Assembly: GCA_938040985.1 (NCBI GenBank)
Contig: CALHZD010000082.1
Coordinates: 1-44,453 of the forward strand
Length of the DNA: 44,453 bases
Origin: an uncultured Propionivibrio sp.
GTDB lineage: Bacteria; Pseudomonadota; Gammaproteobacteria; Burkholderiales; Rhodocyclaceae
Reading direction: 5' to 3'
The number at the start of each line of letters is the position of its first letter. Positions within the stretch are counted from its first letter, which is position 1. Made by a program: the position numbers and the translations under genes. Under the pieces are notes generated by a model. The model saw only the letters and a list, made by a program, of their open reading frames with translations, had not been told where the DNA came from and did no database searches. Shown here in pieces: positions 35,578 through 43,043 of this stretch.

Positions 35578-36597
35578 TTACGCCGCGATTCCAGCCAGTT
35601 TTTGTACCTCGGCCCAAACGCCTTCGTCGACGAGAATGCCCTTCTCTCGTTGTTCGAGACGTTTCTGCAGCGTCGATTCGCCGGGATAGCGTACTGATCC
35701 GACGTCTTCCGCAGGAATCGAACTGTTGACGTATTCTGCAACGCCATCGGCGACCCGGTTGGAAAACTCGGCGCCGCCAAGCTGGCGCGGATCGATGATG
35801 ATGAATACCTGAGAACAGCCGGTGCAACTGCCGCGCTGGATCTTATCGATCTCGTTCGTCGCCAGCCCTTCTGAGAGCACAGCCGCCAGCGTATCGAGCA
35901 CAATGGCGAACGCCGAACCTTTCCAGTAACCAGTCGGCAGAATGCGCATGGTTTGCTCGATGGCGCCCGGTTCAGAAGTTAGCCGACCATCAGTATCGAA
36001 GCCGCCGGGGTACGGCAATTGTTCGCCTTTGAGACGTGTCACCTGCAACTTGCCATAAGAGTACTGTGACATGGCCATGTCGAGAACGATATGGCCTTTC
36101 TGCCGTGGCACGGCCATCACGAAGGGATTGTTACCGAGCCGTGTATTCTTACCGCCCCAGGCCGGCATGCAGGATTCCGTATTCGTCCAGCAGATGGCGA
36201 CATACCCCTCATCCGCAGCTTTCCAGCCATAGGACCCACCGCGCATCCAGTGCGTGGTATTGCGCAATGTGACGACGCCGATACCGTGCCCGGCGGCAAT
36301 CGTCATCGCGCGGTCGGTCGCAAAAAGCGCGTTGAGGATACCCGGACCGCGCTGCCCGTCGTAGATCTCGATGACACCGAGTTTTTTCACTTCCACGGGT
36401 TTGGCTGCGGCGTCGACCCAGCCGCGTTGCAGGTAATCCACAAAGCGGGCAACACGGTTAAGGCCATGCGAATACACGCCGTCGCAGCTTGATTCGGTAT
36501 GAACCCGGGCACACACGCTTGCATCTTCAGGACGCATGCCCGCTTTGATAAAAGCCTGCGTGACGGTTTCGCACATCGTTTCAAAAGGGATTCGCAT
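35578..36597 (-). CDS. dlgD: 2,3-diketo-L-gulonate reductase-like (Ldh2/YiaK family)
   Basis: A 339-residue NAD(P)H-dependent oxidoreductase of the malate/L-lactate dehydrogenase 2 family. It resembles E. coli YiaK/DlgD along its length: GVYSHGLNR with the catalytic His, GIGVVTLRNTTHWMRGGSYG, AICWTNTES, and ILPTGYWKGS. YiaK reduces 2,3-diketo-L-gulonate to 3-keto-L-gulonate. The other yia genes (kinase, decarboxylase, epimerases) are not in the window, so a different 2-keto sugar acid is possible. It is 45 bases after manD and clearly in its operon. GGAG lies 9 bases before the ATG. Confidence 0.75.
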   Translation of the reverse strand: MRIPFETMCETVTQAFIKAGMRPEDASVCARVHTESSCDGVYSHGLNRVARFVDYLQRGWVDAAAKPVEVKKLGVIEIYDGQRGPGILNALFATDRAMTIAAGHGIGVVTLRNTTHWMRGGSYGWKAADEGYVAICWTNTESCMPAWGGKNTRLGNNPFVMAVPRQKGHIVLDMAMSQYSYGKLQVTRLKGEQLPYPGGFDTDGRLTSEPGAIEQTMRILPTGYWKGSAFAIVLDTLAAVLSEGLATNEIDKIQRGSCTGCSQVFIIIDPRQLGGAEFSNRVADGVAEYVNSSIPAEDVGSVRYPGESTLQKRLEQREKGILVDEGVWAEVQKLAGIAA

Positions 36598-36642
36598 GGG
36601 AATGCTCCGGTGCTGAGGGTGCCGATGGATGCCGGGTAACGC

Positions 36643-37848
36643 CTACCAGTTCCACAGCGTGCCGTCTTCCAGCCGTGCGACCGGAAGATAGGCTGGCTCA
36701 TAGGGGTATTTGGCGGCCAGTTTTTCATCGATCTCAACGCCCAGACCCGGCGTGTCGCTTGGGTGCATGAAGCCGTCGTTGAACGACCAGGCGCATTTAA
36801 AGACTTCCATCGTCTGTTCGTGATAGCCCATGTATTCCTGCATGCCGAAATTTGGCGCCCAAAGGTCGAAATGCAGCGCCGCGCCCATGCAGACCGGCGA
36901 CAGGTCGGATGGCCCGTGACAGCCGGTGCGTACCTGGTACATCGCCGCAAAATCGGCCACGCGGCGCATATGCGTCAGCCCGCCGCCGTGCGTGATGGTC
37001 ATGCGGATATAGTCGATTAACTGCTCTTCAATCAATTGCTTGCAATCCCAGATGGTGTTGAGCACTTCGCCGACGGCGATCGGCGTCGTCGTATGCTGGC
37101 GAATCAGGCGGAAGCCCTCCTGATTTTCCGCCGGCGTCGGATCTTCCATCCAGAACAGATGGTAATCCTCGATTTCTTTACCCAGACGCGCCGCCTCGAT
37201 CGGTGTCAAGCGGTGATGTACATCGTGCAGCAGATGAATGTCGAAGCCGAATTTCTCGCGCACGGCGGCAAAAAGCTGGGGAACGTAATTCAGATATTTT
37301 TCCGAAGACCAGGACTGTTCTTCCGGCCAGCCCTTGGTTGCCGGCTCATACGCTCCGCCCTTGGAAACGCCATAGACCGACCTCATGCCCGGAATCCCGC
37401 ATTGGACGCGGATCGCCTTGAAGCCCTTTTCTTTATATTTTGCGAAAGCATCCAGCGTTTCCGGAATATCCCGCCCGGTGGCATGGCTGTAGGCGATCAC
37501 ATGCTCGCGCGACGCGCCGCCCAGCAGTTGATAAACAGGAAGGTTGGCCACCTTGCCCTTGATGTCCCACAGCGCCATGTCGACCGCGCCGATCGCCGAC
37601 ATCGTCACCGGCCCGCGCCGCCAGTAAGCTCCTCGATAGAGGTACTGCCAGGTATCCTCGATCTGATGCGCGTCACGGCCGACCAGCAGCGGGCAGATAT
37701 GATCCTTGAGGTAGGAAGCGACGGAAAGTTCGCGTCCGTTGAGCGTCGCATCGCCCAATCCGGTCACGCCATCGTCGGTGGTCAGTTTCAGCGTAACGAA
37801 GTTGCGCCCCGGGCAACAAACGATGACTTCAGCTTTGGCAATTTTCAC
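36643..37848 (-). CDS. manD: ManD-type mannonate/gluconate dehydratase (enolase superfamily)
   Basis: It removes water from D-mannonate and/or D-gluconate to give KDG. The start is a GTG at 37848 with AAAGGA about 8 bases upstream, giving 401 residues and the family opening VIVCCPGRNFVTLK. Metal ligands are Asp in LLHDVHHR, Glu in FWMEDPTPAENQ and Glu in AVGEVLNT. The ManD hallmarks AYWRRGPVTM, the IRVQCGIPG Arg, Tyr in SVYGV, and the terminal GTLWNW are present. The late His motif reads CHGPSDLSP. The Pro here is, to my knowledge, a mark of low-activity, more promiscuous members, while high-activity ManD have Ala. It leads the operon with dlgD. Confidence 0.9.
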   Translation of the reverse strand: MKIAKAEVIVCCPGRNFVTLKLTTDDGVTGLGDATLNGRELSVASYLKDHICPLLVGRDAHQIEDTWQYLYRGAYWRRGPVTMSAIGAVDMALWDIKGKVANLPVYQLLGGASREHVIAYSHATGRDIPETLDAFAKYKEKGFKAIRVQCGIPGMRSVYGVSKGGAYEPATKGWPEEQSWSSEKYLNYVPQLFAAVREKFGFDIHLLHDVHHRLTPIEAARLGKEIEDYHLFWMEDPTPAENQEGFRLIRQHTTTPIAVGEVLNTIWDCKQLIEEQLIDYIRMTITHGGGLTHMRRVADFAAMYQVRTGCHGPSDLSPVCMGAALHFDLWAPNFGMQEYMGYHEQTMEVFKCAWSFNDGFMHPSDTPGLGVEIDEKLAAKYPYEPAYLPVARLEDGTLWNW

Positions 37849-38102
37849 TGGATTTCCTTTCGCGCGTGTCAATGAAAAAAATGAACCGACTAAAAAACGA
37901 AACGGTCTCGTCATTGGCCCAATCAATACACCGAATAAGCCGGGCAAAACCGGATAACACTCACTTGAATAACATCCGCTTAACGTCTGCCAGCCTACCA
38001 CGGCTATTCAAAATATCCAGCCTTTTTGACGTTTTTTGACATTATCTGTGATATTGGCGCAGCGCTCCCGGTTACGGCGTTCGCGCCCTCTTCCGCCAAC
38101 GC
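37849..38102. promoter_or_regulatory. Upstream region of manD
   Basis: 254 bases that should hold the manD promoter. A direct repeat TTTTTGACGTTTTTTGAC lies at about 38022-38040. The decayed GntR regulator gene starts at once on the other side, so its operator may have been here. Confidence 0.35.
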
Positions 38103-38474
38103 ATGGAAAAATCCGCAAAGCACATAAAATGATTCGCCTTCGATCTGTACGCGGCTTTATCGTCATCTGCGCAATGCCGTGATCTCCACAGCAAGCTCTC
38201 GCCGGGCCAGGCTTCGCCCGCAGCCGAAATTGCGCGGCAGTTCTCGACGAACCGGCAGCCCGTGCGCAAAACCTTCATCAAGCTAGCGGAAGAACGTCTG
38301 GTGGTCATCCAGCCGCAGCGCAGCGCCTTCGTTGTCAAGATTTCCGTCGAGGACGCGCTCGACGCCCGCTGCGTCCGGGAAGCCATTGAAGTGGCCAGCG
38401 TCGCCGATCCGGCGGCCTCGGCCGCCCTCGCGATGATACGCATGTTGCGGAAAATCCTGCTGATGTCAATCTGA
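38103..38474 (+). pseudogene. GntR/FadR-family regulator, broken N-terminal part
   Basis: The frame reads MEKSAKHIK, then an in-frame TGA (38130), then FAFDLYAAL. The helix RHLRNAVISTA appears only in a neighbouring frame, and the winged helix returns with PAAEIARQFSTNRQPVRK, RLVVIQPQRSAFVVKI and the start of the FCD domain (DALDARCVREAIEVAS). So there is one premature stop and at least one frameshift before 38230. Similarity stops at about 38430. FadR-type regulators next to manD usually control hexuronate or hexonate genes. This one cannot make a normal product. Confidence 0.8.
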
Positions 38475-38760
38475 CGAGTACTTTTCTGACGGCGCGGGCG
38501 GCGTTTCAGCGTATGGCGCCGCGTCGCCGGGGCGCCATCGTGACCATGGCCTCGCTGGCCGCTTTCAACGGCGCGGGGCCGGGCGCGGCTGCCTATGCGG
38601 CGGCAAAAGGCGCCAGACAGCAGCGCCTGTTCCAGCATGGCCATAGCGCCGAATTTCTGGCGCTTGGCGAACAGCTTTACCGTGCGCCGGCCCTGTCCGC
38701 AGGGCGTGCTTACGCCTAATGGATTATCGGAAAACATCAAGGCGCAGATGGATCGCACTC
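38462..38760 (+). pseudogene. Short-chain dehydrogenase fragment inside the GntR remnant
   Basis: An open frame reads NLTSTFLTARAAFQRMAP, then RRGAIVTMASLAAFNGAG, then AAAYAAAKGA. This is the SDR core with the catalytic Ser and the Tyr-x-x-x-Lys motif. The N-terminal nucleotide-binding part is missing. A later frame-shifted stretch, PQGVLTPNGLSENIKAQMDR, may be its C-terminal half. It interrupts the two GntR parts. Confidence 0.65.
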
Positions 38761-38809
38761 GCTACCTGAGCCTTGATGATGCGACGCCGATTCTCCTGCT
38801 GATCAAACG

Positions 38810-38950
38810 TACGGACGGATTGTCGATGCAATCGAATCGGGCGATCCGGACGCGACATCCGCCGCCGTCCGCTCGCACATGCAGCAGAGCGTGCAATCGC
38901 TGCCGGAAATTGCCTGGAGATTGCCTGGAAATTCTCCCGGATATGTTTGA
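38810..38950 (+). pseudogene. C-terminal FCD fragment of the GntR regulator
   Basis: The frame reads YGRIVDAIESGDPDATSAAV, then RSHMQQSVQSLPEIAW, to a stop. This is the typical end of a FadR-subfamily FCD domain (H-x-x-I-x-DAI-x-x-GD-x-x-A-A-x-x-x-H). It most likely belongs to the same gene as 38103-38474, separated from it by the SDR fragment. Confidence 0.65.
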
Positions 38951-38973
38951 ATCGCACAAAACGGCCTGACGGC

Positions 38974-39150
38974 CCGGATAGCGCATTTCCGGGGAGGCGC
39001 CCGGAGCCCCTTATAAACCGGGCTTCTCAGAAGGGATGCCCGGGAACCCTTGTAAACAGGGCTTCTCAGGGCGCCTGCCCGGAGATCCTTTATCCACGCG
39101 GGTTTCCGATAAGGTGGGCTGGAAATGCCCTATTCGCGCGGGTTTCCGAG
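38974..39150. repeat. Palindromic-unit array, copy 3 (inverted)
   Basis: Units of the same family as at 19.8-20.2 kb lie at 39000-39030, 39039-39071, 39078-39109 and 39118-39150, about 40 bp apart, with a partial unit at 38974-38993. GGAGATCCTTTATCCACGCG at 39081 is close to the reverse complement of unit 2 in copy 1. The array begins about 40 bases after the stop of the ankyrin gene. Confidence 0.8.
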
Positions 39151-39190
39151 CACCCGCCCTACCGGCCCTTTTCGTTAGTGGCGCCTGCGA

Positions 39191-39946
39191 TCAGGTTGGC
39201 GGAGCGGCGGCTTGTGGTTGCGGCTGCGCTTCGGGCTCTTTATCCTTGCCCGCGTCCTTGTCCTTGCCTGAGCGGGCGCCCGCCGCCCGGAGAAGCTCAA
39301 TGGTTGCCCCGTTATTTTCGGCCTTTTGCGCCGCATCGATCGCCGTTTCCTGGCGCTGATCGGCAATCGATGGGTCAGCGTGATGCTTCAGCAACAGCTT
39401 GACGATATCTGTGTGTCCATAACGCGCAGCGAGGAAAAGCGGCGTCGCACCCGTTTCCGTTCTGGCATTGATGTTTGCACCCTTTTCTATCAGATATTCA
39501 ACAACTTGCGGGTGATTGTTAAATGCCGCGTAAGCAAGCGGCGGCCACCCCGGAAAATCAATTCTTGCACCTGCCTCGGCGAGCCGCCGCACATATTCCA
39601 GCTTGCCGAGATAGGCGGCGATACTGATTGCTGTCTCGCCGCTACGATTGCGGAAATCCAGGCGCGGGCGCCGTTTCAGTAACGCATCGAATAATTCGGG
39701 CATATCTTCACGCACGGCCTGAATGAGCAGCGTATCGCCCTGGCGATCGACCGTATTGACATCCATGCCACGTTTAAGCAGGTCGATGACATCGGACGTA
39801 TTACGGCGAATCATCGCCGTTTCCATGTCTTCGTAAGCGCCTGCCTGTGCCGATAGCGGCAGCGCAGTCAGGCACGATAGAAATAAGAAGCGCGCCAGAC
39901 AGGATCGCGCGAGGGATGATGCGGCGGCGTGGGAAAATTGTTTCAT
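39191..39946 (-). CDS. Secreted ankyrin-repeat protein
   Basis: 251 residues from the ATG at 39946, which overlaps the tatD stop (ATGA), so it is coupled to tatD. A long signal peptide (about 1-35, ending Ser-Ala-Gln-Ala) is followed by about five ankyrin repeats (roughly 45-210), for example GDTLLIQAVREDMPELFDAL and GATPLFLAARYGHTDIVKLL. The C-terminal tail is Lys/Glu/Asp- then Gln/Pro/Ala-rich (KDKDAGKDKEPEAQPQPQ). Such exported ankyrin proteins are common in betaproteobacteria; their partners are mostly unknown. Upstream in-frame Met codons lie inside tatD and are not needed. Confidence 0.85.
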   Translation of the reverse strand: MKQFSHAAASSLARSCLARFLFLSCLTALPLSAQAGAYEDMETAMIRRNTSDVIDLLKRGMDVNTVDRQGDTLLIQAVREDMPELFDALLKRRPRLDFRNRSGETAISIAAYLGKLEYVRRLAEAGARIDFPGWPPLAYAAFNNHPQVVEYLIEKGANINARTETGATPLFLAARYGHTDIVKLLLKHHADPSIADQRQETAIDAAQKAENNGATIELLRAAGARSGKDKDAGKDKEPEAQPQPQAAAPPT

Positions 39947-40725
39947 GGCGTGATTTTCTTTCTGGCCGCAGGAAACAGCCGGAAGCAATTATGGGTCGTG
40001 GCGCGTGCTACTTCGTCAAAAGCGATATCGCGCAAACGGGCGATTTCCTCGGCCACGTATTTGACGTAACCGGGCTGGTTGATCTTTCCACGATAAGGTA
40101 CGGGAGCTAGATACGGCGAATCCGTCTCCACCAGCAGGCGATCGAGCGGCGCTTTGCGGGCGACTTCTTTGACCTGCGCCGCATTCTTGAAGGTGACGAT
40201 CCCAGAGAAGGAAAGGTAGAAGCCCAGATCGAGAAATTTTTGCGCCATTTCCCAGCTCTCGGTAAAACAGTGCATGACGCCCCCCACTTCATCTGCCCGC
40301 TCCTCAACCAGCAGATGGAGAATATCTTCCGTCGCTTCGCGGTTATGAATCACCAGCGGTTTACCCAGCTCACGCGCGGCGCGGATATGCGTCCGGAAAC
40401 GTTCGCGCTGCCATTCCGGGCGATCCTTGTGCCAGTAATAATCCAGGCCGGTTTCGCCGATGGCGACGACATCCGGATGTTGCGCCAGTTCGCACAGCGC
40501 AGGCAAAGAGGCTTCCTGAACGTCCGTATTTTCAGGATGTACGCCCACCGTCGCCAGCAGGTTCGGGTGGCGTTCGATCAACGCCAGGATGCTGGGAAAA
40601 TCTTCGATCGTCACGCCAACGCAAATGGCTCCGCCGACCCCATTTTTCGCCATTTCTGCAAAAATTTCTGCGTGTTTGCCAGCCAGATCGGGCAAATGGA
40701 GGTGGCAGTGCGAGTCAATCAGCAT
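39943..40725 (-). CDS. tatD: TatD family metal-dependent DNase
   Basis: A TIM-barrel hydrolase of 260 residues with 3'-5' nuclease activity in studied members. Metal ligands are visible: His6 and His8 in IDSHCHLHL, Glu in IGETGLDYYW, His in VIHNREATED, His in VMHCFTES and Asp in VETDSPYLAP. It follows the PilZ gene in the same direction, as is usual in the holB-pilZ-tatD order, with a 59-base gap. Confidence 0.95.
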   Translation of the reverse strand: MLIDSHCHLHLPDLAGKHAEIFAEMAKNGVGGAICVGVTIEDFPSILALIERHPNLLATVGVHPENTDVQEASLPALCELAQHPDVVAIGETGLDYYWHKDRPEWQRERFRTHIRAARELGKPLVIHNREATEDILHLLVEERADEVGGVMHCFTESWEMAQKFLDLGFYLSFSGIVTFKNAAQVKEVARKAPLDRLLVETDSPYLAPVPYRGKINQPGYVKYVAEEIARLRDIAFDEVARATTHNCFRLFPAARKKITP

Positions 40726-40784
40726 GCGGTCGCAGGCGATACGTGTACAGAATTCAAATCTGCCGGGGGCTATATGCGACGACG

Positions 40785-41153
40785 CTACAGGGTATGCGTC
40801 GGGCGGGTCGATTGCATCACGCCGCCCAGCAGTCCTTCAATTTTTCGCTTGGCCTCCAAGCCGCTTTCGTCGTTCCTGAAATGCACGCCAATCCCCTGCG
40901 TCTTGCTGTTTTGCGCATCAGGCGGCGTGACCCAGACAACGGTGCCCGCAATTGGCAGGCGATCCGGGGAGTGCATCAGCGTGAGGAACATATTGATCTC
41001 GTCGCCAATATTGTATTGGCGCGTCGTCGGAATGAAAATTCCCCCGTTCTTCAGAATCGGCATATACGCCGCATACAGCGCGGACTTTGAATTGATGTTC
41101 AGCGAAAGCACCTTGGAACGCGGGCTCGAAACATTTGCAGAACTGGTCGCCAT
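40785..41153 (-). CDS. pilZ: Type IV pilus PilZ protein
   Basis: A 122-residue PilZ-domain protein of the pilus type. It shows YAAYMPILKNGGIFIPT, then IGDEINMFLTL, GTVVWVTPP and QGIGVHF. The Arg-x-x-x-Arg motif used to bind cyclic di-GMP is absent, as in classical pilus PilZ proteins, which act through protein contacts in pilus assembly. It lies 18 bases after holB. FimV at the other end of the window points to the same machinery. Confidence 0.9.
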   Translation of the reverse strand: MATSSANVSSPRSKVLSLNINSKSALYAAYMPILKNGGIFIPTTRQYNIGDEINMFLTLMHSPDRLPIAGTVVWVTPPDAQNSKTQGIGVHFRNDESGLEAKRKIEGLLGGVMQSTRPTHTL

Positions 41154-41171
41154 GAATAATCTCGGATGTTT

Positions 41172-42245
41172 TCAGGAAGGGGTGAACGTCGCCGCGTAAT
41201 TTAGGAAAAACGCCTCAAGAAACAGGCGACTATTCACGGGTTGCTCACATTGCATGCGGTATTGTAGCGCTTTCCGCTGGAATGCCAACAGCCGGAAGGC
41301 ATCCGTCGTCCGCGCCAGGCGTTCGAGCGCTGCCGCTTGTGCGATGAAATAGCGCGGCGTCTGCGCAAGGCCGACCAGTGAGAGATCAAGCAGCCATTTC
41401 TGCATCCAATCAATCAAGCGCTTCAGCGGCAAAGGACGTTTATCCGCCTTAACAACCTTGTCGAGCGCTGCCGCTGCCGCAAGCGGGTCAAAAGCTGATG
41501 GACGCGTGATTTCGGCCAGCAGCGCCTTGAGCAGCACCCGTTCTTCATAAGATTCCAAGCGCGCTGCCAACAAGGGCGAGCCGCCGGCCAGCGCCAGCCA
41601 GCGCTCACCTTCGTGTACGCCCGACTGCCGCAGCCAGGCAAGCGCCCGATCGGCGGCGGGGAGCGGCACCGACAACACCTGGAAGCGGCTGCAAATCGTC
41701 GGCAACAGCCGCTCGGGCTCGTCGCTCACCAGAATAAACAGCGTGCCCGATGCGGGCTCTTCCAGCGATTTGAGCAAAGCATTGGCTGTCGCCCGGTTCA
41801 TGGCCTCGGCAGGACGAATGAGTACAACACGGCGACCGTGGCGATGCGTACCGATACGCAGAAAATCATCAAGCGCGCGCACCTGATCGATCGTGATCTG
41901 CTGTCCAGGCGATTTTTTTCTGGCGCCGTTTGAAGCGTTGGGCGCGGCGTCGGCCGCCACGCCGGATATATTGCCGGTATCCGCCGCTTCATCGGCAAAG
42001 ATTTCCGGTTGCAGCAAGCGAAAATCAGGATGATTGCCCTGCGCCAGCCAGCCGCAAGCCAGGCATTGACCGCAGGCGTCATGCGTCGGCGTCGGCTGTT
42101 CACATAACAGCGATTCGGCAAAACGACGCGCCAGCTCAAACTTGCCGATCCCGCGCTGGCCAACCAACAATAAGGCATGTGGCAGACGCGCTCGCCAGGC
42201 ATTCAGTGCGCTCCAAACTTCAGCATGCAGGCCGGTTATATCCAT
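41172..42245 (-). CDS. holB: DNA polymerase III delta-prime subunit
   Basis: A clamp-loader subunit of 357 residues. The AAA+ P-loop region LLLVGQRGIGKFELARRF (about 26-43), the zinc-binding CEQPTPTHDACGQCLAC cluster, and the SRC-like stretch LEEPASGTLFILVSD through TICSRFQVL are present. A short low-complexity insert (ISGVAADAAPNASNGARKKS, about 94-113) lies before sensor 1. It is upstream of pilZ and 141 bases after tmk. Confidence 0.93.
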   Translation of the reverse strand: MDITGLHAEVWSALNAWRARLPHALLLVGQRGIGKFELARRFAESLLCEQPTPTHDACGQCLACGWLAQGNHPDFRLLQPEIFADEAADTGNISGVAADAAPNASNGARKKSPGQQITIDQVRALDDFLRIGTHRHGRRVVLIRPAEAMNRATANALLKSLEEPASGTLFILVSDEPERLLPTICSRFQVLSVPLPAADRALAWLRQSGVHEGERWLALAGGSPLLAARLESYEERVLLKALLAEITRPSAFDPLAAAAALDKVVKADKRPLPLKRLIDWMQKWLLDLSLVGLAQTPRYFIAQAAALERLARTTDAFRLLAFQRKALQYRMQCEQPVNSRLFLEAFFLNYAATFTPS

Positions 42246-42386
42246 AATAATTATTAATCAAATAGTTAAATACTATTTTTAATTAAATACTTTAGGTTAA
42301 AGAGTCAGAAGATCAGAAATGATTGGAAGATTAAGAATTGAAAGGCAACCATGATAATCAGCAGCTAAAATCTTTTATAAAACCAT
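42246..42386. other. AT-rich spacer between tmk and holB
   Basis: 141 bases, strikingly AT-rich beside its neighbours. It has a 7-bp hairpin AAATAGT / ACTATTT (about 42260-42278) followed by TT, and the motif AAAATCTTTT twice (about 42368 and 42406, the second inside the end of tmk). tmk and holB usually lie close together, so this looks like inserted or drifted sequence. Confidence 0.5.
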
Positions 42387-43031
42387 TTATAAACATAGCG
42401 ATAAAATCTTTTCATCAAGTATTTTCTCAGATTCTTCCCTAGGCCGGCCGCTGTCTATGACAAAAATGCGCCCTGCCTGCGCGGCAGCACGTTCGAGATA
42501 AGCGGCGCGCACGCGCGCATGAAAATCGCGTTGTTCCTGCTCAAAACGGTCAAGCGCCCTACCTTGCGCGGCAATCCGCTGCCCGGCAACTTCGGGAGAC
42601 ACGTCAAACAAAAAGGTCAGATCGGGTTGTCGATGCGGATGCGTCCATCGCTCCAGTTCAAAGAGCTTTGCCGCATCGAGACCACGGCCGCCCCCCTGGT
42701 AGGCATAACTGGCATCGCTAAAACGGTCGCAAACGACCCAATCACCGCGCGCCAGCGCCGGTTCGATAACCTGCGCCAGATGCTCTCGGCGCGCTGCAAA
42801 CATCAGCAAGGCCTCGGTTTCTGGGTGCATCGTCTCATGCAGCAACAGTTCGCGCAGTTTTTCGCCCAATGACGTGCCGCCCGGTTCGCGGCTGATGGCG
42901 ACGCGCTTGCCGTGCCGCCGCAGCAGTTCAGCGGCATGCGCGATACAGGTGCTCTTGCCCGCGCCGTCGATCCCTTCAAAAGTAATGAATTTGCCTTGCG
43001 GTTCCCCGTATTTTTGCTGCATCTGGCTCAT
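42387..43031 (-). CDS. tmk: Thymidylate kinase
   Basis: It phosphorylates dTMP to dTDP. The 214-residue protein has the P-loop FEGIDGAGKST (about 18-28), the dTMP-binding REPGGTSLGEKLR, CDRFSDASYAYQGGGRGLD, and the LID-type segment RALDRFEQEQRDF. It starts 12 bases after the mltG stop. A purine-rich GAAGAAAAG precedes the ATG; Met4 is a possible alternative start. Confidence 0.95.
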   Translation of the reverse strand: MSQMQQKYGEPQGKFITFEGIDGAGKSTCIAHAAELLRRHGKRVAISREPGGTSLGEKLRELLLHETMHPETEALLMFAARREHLAQVIEPALARGDWVVCDRFSDASYAYQGGGRGLDAAKLFELERWTHPHRQPDLTFLFDVSPEVAGQRIAAQGRALDRFEQEQRDFHARVRAAYLERAAAQAGRIFVIDSGRPREESEKILDEKILSLCL

Positions 43032-43043
43032 GGCTTTTCTTCG

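Noticed and set aside
37036..37875. Long + strand reading frame of 279 codons
   Set aside because: It is antisense to manD, has no domain and lacks a start signal; high GC keeps the opposite frame open.
40240..41199. Long + strand reading frame of 319 codons
   Set aside because: It runs antisense through tatD, the pilZ gene and their gap; the real genes are certain and it shows no family motif.
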